From NCBI GenBank assembly GCA_037367355.1, contig CM074701.1:434001-498000 (forward strand): a stretch of 64,000 nucleotides of DNA. The letters run 5' to 3'. This DNA comes from Neoscytalidium dimidiatum (lineage: Eukaryota; Ascomycota; Dothideomycetes; Botryosphaeriales; Botryosphaeriaceae). The position numbers were made by a program, and so were the translations under genes. This document shows, piece by piece, positions 32,287 to 43,779 of this stretch; position 1 is the first letter of the stretch; the number at the start of each line of letters is the position of its first letter. The notes under the pieces were generated by a model. The model saw only the letters and a program-made list of their open reading frames with translations, made no database searches and was not told where the DNA came from.

Positions 32287-33488
32287 TCAGGTTAACATTG
32301 AATCCCTCCGTATCCAGGTCAAAGGATGTTGGGGGTAGCCAAATTCATCCCAATACCGCGGCACCGCTGCGGGCAGTCTTGCGGACGATGAAGCAGATGC
32401 AGCTTCTGGTAGATAGTCACCCACGTACATATCCTCCACAAGCCTCCAGATACGTCGGCGATTTTGCAGTCCGTCAGGCATACCGTACAGAAACCCGTTC
32501 TCTTTCGTGGACCCGGACTGGCAAAGCCTGCGTACGAGAAGCTCAAAGTCCCATTCTATACCATTCCGATTGCCTTCTGCGATCTTCCGCTGAACGACCT
32601 CCCGGTCCAGATCCCATAGAAAGGGTATGATGGATCCATCGAGAAGAAGATTGACCCAAGCGGTCTGAGGAGCCAAGTAAGTGCATGGTAAGGAGAAGTC
32701 TCGCTCGGCAAACAGAAAAGACAGCACGTGGTCTTGGAGCTCCTGGGGAAGATTCTGGCATCGATCTCTGAAAGCTGTCTGCTGTTGCCGATGCGATGGC
32801 TTCGAAGGCTCAAGTCGTGCGAGTACATCGGCTGTGAGGGTTGGAATGGTCCAGGCATTGGTGGTCCACTATTTTCACTTTCATTGGTAAGAGCTATTTG
32901 TGTTGATTAACACTTCGACTTACCCAGCGTCCACGCAATTCAGCGTTTGCGTCCCAAGAAGGAATGAGGTAGTCATATGGCGCGTCTATCTTTAATAGAG
33001 GTTCAGGTCGGCCACTGGCGACAGTAGCCAGGCATCTCATTCTCAGGACCTTCCACAGCTGGCGCATAGAGGAGAGCTGGCTGCATCCTGCTTGAAGCAC
33101 ATATTTGGCCAGATTAATGCAGTAGTCATGCGTAGGGATGTAATAGCGATCGGATCGAGAGAGCGATCTATTAGAACAGCATGCTGTTTTTTTACGGCTA
33201 TCTCCTTGGATGATGAATAAGGATCCCGTGTCGCTTGTGGCCGTTATTTCATCGATTTCGAGATCTGTTGTGAACTTGGATGGGCCCCATCTGCTGGCAT
33301 AGTGTTCTTCAATATTTTCTAGCTCTTCTGCGGGATCGCTGAGCAGGACTGCGGCGTGCTGTGATGATAACCATTCAGCAACAGCGGGAACCAGTTGATC
33401 TAGAAGCAACAGTATTCACCTGTTCTTGGATTGGAGAGCCGCAGATGGCGCAATGCATTATCCGATCATCATCATAGTTGGGCTTCAT
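32287..33488 (-). CDS. F-box-like protein, relative of the gene at 25.3 kb
   Basis: Minus-strand exons 33420-33488, 32924-33358 and 32287-32868 give 361 residues. The short first exon carries MHCAICGSP, the same CxxCG pattern that starts the other F-box gene. The middle has YYIPTHDYCINLAKYVLQ and PSWDANAELRGRW, matching in position the WGQERGWE end of the other protein's second exon. Both genes splice directly after this Trp-rich block. The F-box-like stretch is CQNLPQELQDHVLSFLF, followed by AWVNLLLDGSIIPFLWDLD, close to FWRDALV...GFLWDLD in the other gene. An SCF adaptor role is inferred. All three exons are in frame with clean sites. Its codon use is much less GC-rich than that of its relative. 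Confidence 0.75.
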
Positions 33489-35182
33489 GCTGCAGGTGCG
33501 GCCGCAAGCTTGAGGGTCGAAATTGTTGGGGTTGCGAACAATCAAGAGAGAAGGATGACGCAGGCCGGATAAGCGGCCAGAGGGGCTATAAAGCTTGTGT
33601 AACAATACCCCAGCCTCACCTTACGCCCAGCTGGCAGCCTGCCAACTGCTTACCTCCCGTGTGGGGGTCACAAACTCGTGTGAAACGCCCCCCGATCCTT
33701 CAGCGGCCGTACCCTGGTCTGGCGCTGATTGGACAGGGAGTTTTGGTGTTGACTTGGCGACGACCCAGATTGGGTACAAAAAAAATCCATACAAAAGCTT
33801 CAGCTTCATCGTTCCCAATCATTGACCTAGAGTTGCCGACCCGAGTCAAGACCTCGTTACTTTTTCTCAATTCTGAAGATTATAGGCCCAGATGTCGGAA
33901 GGACTTGCCAGTCACCCATTCCTTTTTCCGTACTAGCGCGTCCGGAAACCAATTACTGCGCAGGACCAGACAGGCAGGCAGAATATCGCCCTAAATATTA
34001 AGCCTTCTTGACAAAGCCGAGTTTTTGTGTTGTGCAGACTTCTCTCTGGATAGTTGCAGCTAATGCTGATTGTAACATATGGGAATTTGAAGAGTTGCAC
34101 CTCGCGCCGATCTAAACAGACACTTCAACCCTTTGTCTCCACGCAACAACAGCACTTTCGAAATATCAGTTAGCTTCATTCATCACCTCGACAATTCAAA
34201 CAAGGCATTTTTCCCCGCCGAAAAGCAAGATGACGTGACAATTGCCAGCAATTCACCATTCCAGCCCTTGTCTTCACCCCAAGGTCGATCATATGGTCAC
34301 GCCGGCCATATCATCTGCACGCAGGCAAACTCGTATCTAGCAATCGCCACCGTAAGCCATGATTGAACGGGCGAGTAGAATTTATCTCCGAGAAACGTAT
34401 CGATGTGTCGACGTGGGCTGGGCCCACTTGCGCAAGCGAACATCGGACTGGACAATCGCTAGATTCTGGTGCATACACAGATACGAATGCCCCAGTCCGG
34501 CGCCTACGACGGCTCGGCCCGGATGCCTAAGACGTCTGCTGGTGTTTGTCATGCTCCACGATCCTTTCTTCTTATGGGTGTTCGGGGCTTATGACGTGGT
34601 CGCACACGTCTGGCAGTGGTGTTAACCCGAGCAGGAAAATGCCCAGATGACGCAGTCCCGCAATGCTTTTTCCCCGGCAAAGGCGGACCCGCCATATAAG
34701 AACCTACCGCCGGACGAGAAAAAAAGCCGCCATATCCGAGAGACAAGCTGCAGCGGAGATGGTGCAGTTTCGCAAACCAGGGCCACGAATGGGAATTCAA
34801 AGCGAAGTCGATGCACTCTTCCAGGCCATGGTTCCTGTTGCGTATAAGTCTTGGTCTGCAAAACACGTCGACCGCGCATCATGTTTTTTGCCCTAGCCTA
34901 CCACTTGATTTGAGCCATTTGAGCCAGTGATCTGAGATAGAAAAACAGAGCTAACATGGCTAGTTCCGTCTGATCAGCGCGTTCATGGACATTCGATACT
35001 TCAGCAGGTTGGACCAAGCAAAGGAGATAAAACAGAGATTCTGACTTTGCTCTTACCTCTGCCGTTGAAGGCAGTGAAAGGATAATGCAATAATCCTTAA
35101 CTGCATCAGATAGTGTACACATGCTGCCCACGCCCACAATTTTACACCCAGTCGCCCAGCGCCCAACCCATGCAAGCCCTGC
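33489..35182. other. Intergenic, 1.7 kb
   Basis: No supported gene. At 34640-34760 a plus-strand stretch starting MTQSRNAFSPAKADPPYK has coding-like composition but breaks at once and lacks splice sites that would extend it. The right end is the 3' region of the leftward mS35 gene. Confidence 0.5.
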
Positions 35183-36312
35183 TTATGCCTTGACACCCAT
35201 AGTCTGTGGCCTTCTTGCAGTAGCCTTACCCTGCTGGACCAATAACGGCTGCGGTGCTTCGAAAATCGGACTCGTCAGGGCCTCTTCCACAATGTGATTT
35301 CCATCGACCAGCGTTCCTTCTTCTATTCTCTGCTGGTCGATCTCCAGCCTCTCCTGTCGCCTCTGTTCTAGGTACTTCTTGCGCTCCGAGGTCATGACCC
35401 ATTCCTTGGGAAACTTGTGGAAGACCTTGGGCTTATGGTGACGGAAGTCGAAGGGCAGGTCAGCGAACGTGTCCTTGGGATTCCTGGCTTCGTTGATCAA
35501 ATCGTTGATAACGTCACCCAGATAACGCTTGTTCTGGGCCTGGGTCTCGAAGTGCTCGGCGCTCATCTTGATGATCTGAGTATCGGGGTTGTAGCGCGGG
35601 CCGGCAAGCTTGATCAGCTTGTCGCGCTGAACCTGCGTGAGGTTGGGGAGGTCGGGCACGCTGAACTCGACGACGACCTTGCGTTCTGCGGGGTGGTGCT
35701 CGCCCATGTAGGTAGTGTATCGGAAGCGGAGCGGAGTTTCGCTGGTGGGAAGCTGGAAAGGTTTCGCGTATTCTAAGCAGAAGAATCAGCAAGGCCTCTG
35801 TGTGCATTGGTACATCAGGCAGGCGCACTCGCTAGCAGCGGCATCTCCCAGGCGGCGATGCGCATGTACTCGCGGATTTCGCGCTGTTGTTCCAGCTCGG
35901 CATGGCCAGTGGATGTGATATCGTCGCCATGCCACTCCTCATCCTCGCCCATGTCGGGCTCGCCCTCCATCCAGAAGCCCTCGCGGGCCGGGCGTTCTCT
36001 CCGCTCGACGAACCCCGACAGCTCGGAGGGGTCGACGCCCTGGAGAATCTGGTGTAGCGCCTGGCCCTTGGTGGGTATGTCGTCGCCCAGAACGCGCTTC
36101 AGCTCCTCAAATTCATGGTCCACCTGCTTTTTCCGCTCGCCTTCAGCGTTGGCATCCTTGTCGTCCTTGGCGCGCGGCGTAGGTGTGCTAGAGAAGCATC
36201 GTTGCGGTTGCCACGGAGCTGGCACGTCACGATGGCAACATTGGGATAGGCGCGGATGGCAAGGACGGGCGACCCGGGCGCAGGAGGCCAAACGCTTGGC
36301 AGCAGTGGCCAT
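35183..36312 (-). CDS. rsm24: Mitochondrial small-subunit ribosomal protein mS35 (Rsm24)
   Basis: Exons 35829-36312 and 35183-35772 (minus) give 357 residues. The N-terminus MATAAKRLASCARVARPCHPR, followed by RCFSSTP, is a mitochondrial targeting sequence. The body has the family block RFRYTTYMGEHHPAERKVVVEF, then DLPNLTQVQRDKLIKLAG and RYNPDTQIIKMSAEHFETQAQNKR. These match the mS35/Rsm24 ribosomal protein of the mitochondrial 37S subunit. The gene is head-to-head with ALG13, separated by 208 bp. A Gln/Arg-rich helix and a short basic tail end the protein. Confidence 0.87.
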
Positions 36313-36520
36313 TGTTGCGAGAGCAATGGCCGTGACTGGTTGTGGGCGGTGGTGATGCGTGCGGGATCGTGTCGCGCGGCATCTCCAGAATCTTTGCGGA
36401 CCACCGAACTTGCCCGTCTTGGCAGCATCACCGCCGTGCGCGCCCGCGTCCACAACCCACCACGAACCCCGTGCCCACAACTACGGCAGCCTATACGTCG
36501 CGTGAAGACTTAACTTAGCA
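36313..36520. promoter_or_regulatory. 208 bp divergent promoter, mS35 / ALG13
   Basis: The two ATGs at 36312 (minus) and 36521 (plus) face away from each other with only 208 bp between them. This space must hold both leaders and both core promoters. No TATA box is evident, as is common for fungal housekeeping pairs. Confidence 0.7.
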
Positions 36521-37241
36521 ATGTCTGCAGAGACACAGGAGCATAAGAAAGTCTGCTTTGTCACCATTGGCGCCACCGCGACTTTCGACGAGCTTGTCCG
36601 CGCCTGCACTCAGCCCGACTTCCTACGTGCTCTGCGCCAAGAAGGCTATACAGACCTGCTTGTCCAGTATGGCAAAAATCGGAAACTATGGAAGGAGGTA
36701 GTCGAAGAGAACGAAGCTTTGGACCGACATGGCGTTCAGGTGTCGGGCTTCAGCTTCCGTGAGAATGGCATTGCCGCCCAGATGCAGCTTGCTAAAGGCC
36801 ATCCCAAAGATGGCTCTAAGGAGGGCGTGATCGTCAGTCATGCCGGTGAGCTGCAGCATTCTCAACCAAGCTATTACTACCGCTGACAATTCTACCTTGC
36901 TTTGCCAGGCTCTGGCTCTATTCTCGACGCCCTTCGTCTCAGCGTTCCTTTAATAGTCGTCCCAAATCCAACCCTCTTGGACAACCACCAGTTAGAGCTC
37001 GCTGAGATTCTTGAAGAGCAGGGCTATGTTATACATGGCAAACTTGAGTATGCTTCCAACTTACACCTCCTTCTTAATACACATTGCTGACTGGAATATC
37101 AGCAACCTCGCCGCCTGCATTCCTCAAGCCGAAGAGCTCCGTAAACGCCAAAGGAGCTGGCCACCTATCAATAGCGGTCCCCACAGAAGCGCTCCTGGCT
37201 TACAAGGTGTCATGGATGAGGAAATGGGGTTCTTGGACTAG
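36521..37241 (+). CDS. alg13: UDP-GlcNAc transferase catalytic subunit Alg13
   Basis: Exons 36521-36845, 36909-37047 and 37103-37241 give 200 residues. The start is [26 protein letters not shown], with the GT-B family opening [22 protein letters not shown] is the UDP-sugar-binding H-x-G-x-G segment, and [17 protein letters not shown] is the conserved C-terminal helix region. Alg13 binds membrane-bound Alg14 on the cytosolic face of the ER and adds the second GlcNAc to the dolichol-linked oligosaccharide. The length matches the single-domain fungal enzyme. All junctions preserve phase. Confidence 0.93.
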
Positions 37242-38700
37242 CGTCTGACTGGGCTCTCGCCTCCAGCAAGAAGAGCCATGCCAAGCTAACAACAGGAGGT
37301 GGTTTGGCAACAAGGCCACAACTCCGGTTGAACAAACATTGCGTCAGGAACACACCTCCACGCGAAACTACGATGTCTTTGCGGGCAGCATTGGAAGCAT
37401 TTGCTTTACGTTCTCACATCCCCAATGGGCCCCTCAGCCACATCAATGCATTCCATGCCTTGTTGCTGAGATGCCTCCGGCTTTTCCGGCACACTTCAGC
37501 TGCTCAGATGGGTAAATGCAATCGCAGTATTCTCGCCCGCGGATCATCGAACTTGATCAGGTGAGATCTCCAGCATCTATCCGGTTAAGGCAGGACTATG
37601 GGAATTGGATAGCCTTCTGTCCTAGCATGGCCGACAAGAAGATCAACCTACCTACTCATTTATTGGACTGTCCGGTGCTTTCTTCTCAAGGCGTCGTGTG
37701 TCAGCGCCGTCTTTCGACACAGTAAGCACTGCTTCGAGGGAATTACCTGGATCCTATGATTGTGACTTCAGAACCAGTGAGACTCGGAATTTCTATTGGA
37801 TAAGGATTGGTTAGGGAAAGGACCACGGAGATCACGGGAACTAGATCCGGAATCCCGGGTATACAGCGCTTATGATAGATGCCGCTTTTCCGTTGTGATC
37901 CCAATTCGGCGTTGCAAAGAAACAAGAGCGACCGCATGGTGAGCAATGCCCCGCTGTGTCCAGACGGCCTCTCACAGCTGTTATAAGTAATCTAAATTCT
38001 CTTATGGCTTCACCAAATTTAGTGAAGGATTGCGAGTATTCTCTACGCCAATCATATCAACACCAGGGAGTATTCTCCATTCAGCAGCTGCGGCCTAGGA
38101 TTTCTGATTGTCACTGCATGCTCGTAGACGCCGAAACAGCTAGCCGAGGGTAGTGCGTCATGATCTTACTCCCCCTCCCCTTGCGCGACTTATTTCTGAT
38201 CCCGTCCGGATATGCCTGTGCTAACGAAACAAGGCAAGGATAAGCACAAACGAAGCTTTCCTAAGCTTTTTGCCAAGGAAGAGCTGGTGGCGGTACTGGA
38301 AAGGCGTGCCGCACTCCTGTCCCGATGATCAATTTATTCCCCTGCCTCTGCATGTCCTATGCCCAATCCGGTGCTCTGCAGGGTGAGCCGCACATTTTCC
38401 CCTCAATATTCTCTCATCACCTTACCAATACCTGCAACTGTCAAAAGTTCCCGCATAGTCTAGACGTGCCGCTGTATCTCCGTCAATGTCCGCTCCGAGA
38501 CCGCCCACGGACAGTCCCAATGCCTGAACCTTTTATCGTTGACGCATAATAATCCTACGTCATCCTTTCGGGCGAACATGTCACCAGTAAGGCATCATCA
38601 GTAAGTATGTTAGACCAGGGCGCATACTTGATAAAGGGCACCTCTCCCTCTCCACGTCCAGTCGACTCCCTTTCTCACCGTGCATACGTTTGAATAGACC
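37242..38700. other. Intergenic, 1.5 kb
   Basis: No supported gene. AT-rich with short broken frames. The last 150 bp are CT-rich (cacctctccctctccacgtcc) and form the promoter/leader of the oxalate decarboxylase gene. Confidence 0.55.
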
Positions 38701-39264
38701 ATGAGGCCCTCTACCGCCGTCTCGAGAGCTCTCACAGCGGCTCTGCTGCTTGGTTCGGCAGCATCACTCCCCGCTCCTCAGCAGGGGTCTGGTTCGCGGC
38801 AGAGCAGCGGTGGTGGATCAGGCTTATCTGAGAGCGGCGGAGCTGATTCGCCCGGCCCACCAGGCGCATCGGGATCGCTTCGAGGGTCTGATGCGCTACA
38901 AGGCTACAACCCTTCAAACCCAGTTTCACAACAGTCGACAGAAATTCCTCCAGAAGATTTTGAGCTTGGCCCTGGGCAGTCTCTGGATGCAGACCTAGGA
39001 GTTTACATTGATCTCTCGAGCGTCAAGAATCCTCAACCCATCCGAGGCGGAACACAAGACCCAACCGACCCCGGCCCTCGTAAGTTGTTTTGCTTATGTT
39101 ACATCTCAGCGTTTCCTGTCACGCAGATTCCAGCACGTAGATATTTCTCTACGCATTTGAGCTGCTCATTTCTCTATACAAAGCACCTTTTTCCCCCCCG
39201 ATTACCATTTCTGTGTTCCAACCTATATGTAGAAGAAAACATGCCATGCTCAGTTCCAGTATAT

Positions 39265-39296
<32 letters not shown>

Positions 39297-40470
39297 CCAC
39301 CTTCTCCTGAATCTATGCTAATGCCGCAGTACAGGCACTGAGGCCTACGACAGGCTGAATCCTGATCTCTTTGCACCGCCAGGAACAGACAGCGGCGACG
39401 TCCCCAACGCGAAATGGCCGCTTGGCCTCTCGCACAACAGGCACGGCCTCAAGAGCGGCGGCTGGGCGCGGCAGCAGAACGTCGACCAGCTGCCCATCGC
39501 AACCGCCATGGCGGGCGTCGACATGCGGCTAGAAGCGCACGCGTACCGCGAGCTGCACTGGCACAAGCAGAGCGAATGGTCGCTCATCCTGAACGGCAGC
39601 GTGCGCCTGGCCGCCATGAACCAGAACGGGCAGTCCTTCGTCGACGACCTGCAAGCGGGCGACGTCTGGTTCTTCCCGGCCGGCATCCCACACTCGATCC
39701 AAGCGCTGGACGGCGGGGTCGAATTCCTGCTCGTCTTCGACGACGGCTCCTTCTCCGAGGACGGCACCTTCCTGGTCTCGGAGCTCTTCGAGCGCAACCC
39801 CGAGTCCGTGCTGGCCAAGAACTTCCGCACCAGCGTCGACGCGTTCAAGAACGTCCCGGACGGCCAGCTGTACATCTTCCCGGGCACGCCGGCGCCGCAG
39901 AACATCAGCGAGCAGAACGCGACCGGGCCGGCGGGCGCGCTCCCGCCGGCGCAGGCGTACAGCTACCACCTCAGCCAGCAGGCGCCGTACCGCGTGCCCG
40001 GCGGCACGGTGCGCATCATCGACCCGGAGACGTTCCCCATCGCGGCCCACTTCGCCGCCGCGCTCTTCGAGATCGAGCCCGGCGCCATGCGCGAGCTGCA
40101 CTGGCACACCGACAGCGACGAGTGGACCTACTTCATCGCCGGCCAGGGCCGCGTCACCGTGTTCGACGCCCCCGAGGCGAGCCGCACGTTCGACTTCTCG
40201 GCCGGCGATGTGGGCTACGTTCCTGTGCCGAACAGCCACTATGTGGAGAACACGGGGACGGAGACGCTCGTGTATCTGGAGGTGTTGCAGGCGGACGTGT
40301 ACAACGACGTGAGCGTCGCGCAGTGGCTGGGGTTGACACCCGCGCAGGTGGTCAAGGATCACTTGGGCGTGGACGATGCGTTCGTCGAGAAGCTGCCTAA
40401 GACGAAGCAGTTTATCTTGCCGGGAGACAAGAACTTAACGCAAACGGACTTTTCTGAAGAGCCGCTCTGA
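38701..40470 (+). CDS. oxdC: Secreted bicupin oxalate decarboxylase
   Basis: Exons 38701-39079 and 39335-40470 give 504 residues. A signal peptide (ALTAALLLGSAASLPAP) is followed by a Gly/Ser-rich disordered linker. The family block TDPGPRTEAYDRLNPD then leads into two cupin domains. Manganese-site motifs are ELHWHKQSEWSLILNG with IPHSIQ (cupin 1) and ELHWHTDSDEWTYFIAG with NSHYVENTG (cupin 2). The flexible lid reads SEDGT where the bacterial enzyme has SENST. The Glu thought to be the proton donor for decarboxylation is kept, which favours decarboxylase over oxidase activity. The enzyme splits oxalate to formate and CO2 outside the cell. The 255 bp intron is unusually long and holds a run of 17 A (39269-39285). 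Confidence 0.9.
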
Positions 40471-41159
40471 GAGGGTTGTGGCTGCGGGTCGGAGGTTGGT
40501 TAACGTCTGAAGGGCTGTTGGAATTACGAAGAGCAAGCCCGTGGAAATGTTGCGGAAAGAACGCTTTGACAGGAGATAGAAGACTTAAGCTTTCGTGGTA
40601 GCGGTGCATGACACAGGTAATCAAAAGAGAGTCCCATGGCTGGAAAGTACACCGTATCCTGCATGGCGTCTTCTTAACATTGATGCTTGCTCTAAGGCTC
40701 TTATGACACCAACACGCGTATCTCGCATCCTTTTCCTATCGTGGAGTATATTGCGAGTTCGTATGCCGGAGGCTGAGTTGACAGCATGTCGAACATAACT
40801 TTAAGCTGTCTTGGCCTGAGCGTTGACGGACTTCACCCAATCACCATGGAGGGGACGAGAGATACGAGCTATCTTTACGAATCCGGCGAACGAGTCCGAG
40901 ATGGTCCACTGCCAAGCCCAGCCTTCAGAGGCGCAGACTTCTAGGCATCTGTCAGTCAATAGGGCATAACGAGAGATAGCAGGAAATATATCGAACTCTC
41001 GAACTACGACAAAGACCAAAGTATAAATATATATGTGGAAATCCATCATGCTCCGATCCATCAACCATCATTCAGCCATCTTTCCCTGTACACCACTCCA
41101 TATATTACAACTTGCTCCAAAGCTTCGTCTCGCTAATCCTCCTTTCTTCATTTGCCTCC
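40471..41159. other. Intergenic: oxalate decarboxylase 3' region and RTA1-like promoter
   Basis: No gene seen. The right part carries a TATA element (separate entry). Confidence 0.6.
41022..41034 (+). promoter_or_regulatory. TATA-type element upstream of the RTA1-like gene
   Basis: tataaatatatat lies about 125 bp before the ATG at 41160, a reasonable distance for a TATA box with a leader of under 100 bp. Confidence 0.45.
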
Positions 41160-42142
41160 ATGTCCGAGACCGGTGATGACTACTACGATAAGTACAAGCC
41201 CAGCCTTGCAGCTGCCATCATATTCGTGGTTCTGTTCGTCGGTTCCACGCTGTTCCATATCTGGCAGCTATGCAGACGCCGTACATGGTATTTCATACCT
41301 TTTGCTATCGGTGGTGTCTGTAAGTATTCTCTTCTATTCTAGTTCAAAGCCTTGCAGTTCCAGCTGACTCCGATGGTAGTTCAGATAATTGGATATGCCT
41401 CACGCGCTATATCGAGCACACAATTCCCTGACTCCTCCAGAATGCCGTACATCCTGCAAGCGCTTTTGCTTCTCCTGGGTCCGGCTTTGTATGCAGCATC
41501 GATCTACATGGTCCTCGGGCGGATCATCAGGTTGACGGGAGGAGAGAAGTACTCCCTCATCAGGGTCAACTGGCTCACGAAGATATTCGTCCTGGGCGAT
41601 GTCATTTCCTTTCTCGTCCAATGCGTTGGTAAGAACTACCCCAATAGCGCAAGGCCCCGCAATGGACGACCGCTGACGCAACCACAGGCGGCGCCATGCT
41701 AGCCAGCGCCGACACGCGCAGCCAGCGCGACAGGGGCGAAACGTTCATCACGGTCGGCCTCGTCGTGCAAGTCGTCTTCTTCGGCCTCTTCATCCTCGTC
41801 TCCATCCACTACCACTGGCGCCTGCGCAAGGAGCCCACCGACGCCTCCCGCATGACGCCCATCTCCTGGGAGTTCTACCTCGGCGTCCTCTACGCGACCA
41901 ACGGCCTCATCATGGTCCGTTCCATTTTCCGGCTGATCGAATACGTGCAGGGCGAGGATGGGGAGCTGTTGTCGAACGAGATTTATCTCTACATTTTCGA
42001 CGCCGCGTTGATGTTCTTGACGATGGCAATCTTCAACTGGAAGCATCCGAGCATCCTTATTCCGTCCAAGGTTAAGGGCGTGCCGCGGGATGCAGAAGCT
42101 AGCAGTGGCAGTTTTCTGATGCAAGAGCGTGAGAGGAAGTAG
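41160..42142 (+). CDS. RTA1-like seven-transmembrane protein
   Basis: Exons 41160-41319, 41380-41628 and 41688-42142 give 287 residues. Seven hydrophobic segments are visible, for example LAAAIIFVVLFVGSTLFHIW, YILQALLLLLGPALYAASIY and FITVGLVVQVVFFGLFILV. Family motifs are FQIIGYASRA, LLGPALYAASIYM, VLGDVISFLVQCVGG and RSIFRLIEY, with QGEDGELLSNEIYLYIFDA in the last loop. RTA1/RTM1 family proteins are fungal plasma-membrane or ER lipid-related transporters or receptors linked to stress and sterol-drug response. Which molecule this one handles is unknown. The short polar N-terminus and the cytosolic charged C-terminus are typical. Confidence 0.92.
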
Positions 42143-42687
42143 AAATGGCAATGGATTGCTGGCGGTATTGGCAGCCGGGGAATAGCATGTTGATGCTGAA
42201 GGGAAGTAAAAGGCGGGAGCGTCTCGCTGCATAACGGCAAAAAGGACGCATAAGGGGAACGAAGGAAGTTGGGCATGCTGTGTTCGCTCGGTATTTTTTT
42301 TTTTCTTTTTCAGAGATAGTTTGCAATGTGATGAATCGGACTTGGCGTTTTATTTCTGTCCAAAGAGAATACATTTGCAACCTTGAAAAAGCAGCAAGTT
42401 GAAGGGTTACGCTTGATTATGCGACGATATTTTGCACTTCAGTGTAATCACGCATGAACATGTGCAGCTTTAGGTCAAACAGAGGCTATTTTGAGATAGC
42501 TGCATCGCGGGGGAATCAATCTTGCATCTACGTTCCGAAAATAACAAGGAAAGGAAAAAAAAAAAAAAGAAAGATAAGGAAGGAAAACGGTCATATGAAG
42601 CTTCCAAAGCGGCGTTAAAATAACGAGGGCTTAAAATGCTCACGTCCGTGATCTACGATCCCGCCTCGGCCGCGGTAGCCGAAAGCT
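42143..42687. other. Convergent intergenic
   Basis: 3' regions of the RTA1-like gene and the leftward NmrA-like gene, with T-runs (42295-42305) and an A-run (42557-42569). No gene. Confidence 0.6.
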
Positions 42688-43779
42688 CTATTTTCCCTTC
42701 CAAGTCTGCTCTAGCATCTGTTTGGCCCCCAGAGTTTTGATTTCTGGGAATAACTTGTTGAGAGATTTCTCATATGGAAGATCGTACCTTCCAGTTGCCA
42801 TCAACAAGCTGTACATCGAAAACAAGCGCAAAGCATGCTCTCTAGGAATACTTGAGTATGATTGTTTGTGAAGAGGAAGCTCGGTACATTGGAAAGACTT
42901 TAGCTTCTCGATTCCGTCGTGATGGACCTCGAACTTAGAGCCTACACTGGCAATCAGTAAAGGATAATCATGACGAGAATATGGAGGCTTACCACGGGCC
43001 TCTTCAGCAAGCTTGAGAAACTCATTCCAAGGGAGTTTATCACCGATTATGTAATATTCGGTGTCCCATTTCGGCAGGTCGAGCGCGGCCACTACAAATT
43101 TGGCGACGTCGTAGGTGTAGGTGAAGGCCACAGGAGTGTTTCCATCACCAGGAATGGCAGCCACCTTGTGTGGTATGTCCAGCACGACGGCGAATTCCGG
43201 CTGGTAGCTCTTGATATGCGGTAATCCATAATAGTCGAGAAAGTAGCCGCACTGAAAGCGCGTCCACTCAAGATCTGTCTTTTTAAGTCTTCCAGTGCGG
43301 TATACCTGAATTTCATGGGAGGCATCCGGTCCAGATCCCCATTAGGCCGTCAGATGATGTTGGTTCCAGGCATACAACATGAGCAACTTACTCTGGACCA
43401 TATGGAAAGCCATACTCGCTAGCAACAAATCTCTTTGTGGTTGAGGATTTGGCAGCAGCGTTGACGAGGTTGTTCTGAGACTGCGCAGCGATTTCTTCAA
43501 TGACCAGAATGGCAGAGATAACAACTTGGACGCTGTTGTCTTGCAGTGTCTTCGTTAGAGACTGAACATTCGTATAATCGACTGCGATGATCGGGGCCAA
43601 ATCATCGTCGACCGCCTGAAGTATATCCCAGTCAGATTCAGCAGCTAAAGACCCTGAGCTTGCATGTACTGTACCTTTCGAGAGAGGACAATAACTTCAT
43701 GGCGTGAGGTTTCTTTCAACGTCTCGACAATAGTCCTACCAATATTTCCGAGGCCCCCTGCGACAGCGATTTTGACCAT
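42688..43779 (-). pseudogene. NmrA-like (isoflavone-reductase-type) oxidoreductase gene with two lesions
   Basis: Exon 1 at 43675-43779 (MVKIAVAGGLGNIGRTIVE, GxxGxxG NAD(P) motif) and exon 2 at 43392-43615 (VISAILVIEE, RFVASEYGFPYGP) are intact. The next block should read DRMPPMKFRYTALEDLKKTDLEW. Here the frame shifts by one base in a T-run at 43280-43284 (five A on the coding strand where six would be in frame). Beyond it the correct family sequence resumes (RFQCGYFLDYYGLPHIKSY; IPGDGNTPVAFTYTYDVAKF). The acceptor of the preceding intron also appears to be GG instead of AG. A 51 bp intron at 42942-42992 and the C-terminus are normal. The gene is either recently dead or contains sequencing errors. 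Confidence 0.75.

Noticed and set aside
39414..40400. 328-codon plus-strand frame overlapping oxalate decarboxylase
   Set aside because: Arg/Ala-rich shadow in another frame of the same GC-rich gene; the cupin frame is unambiguous.
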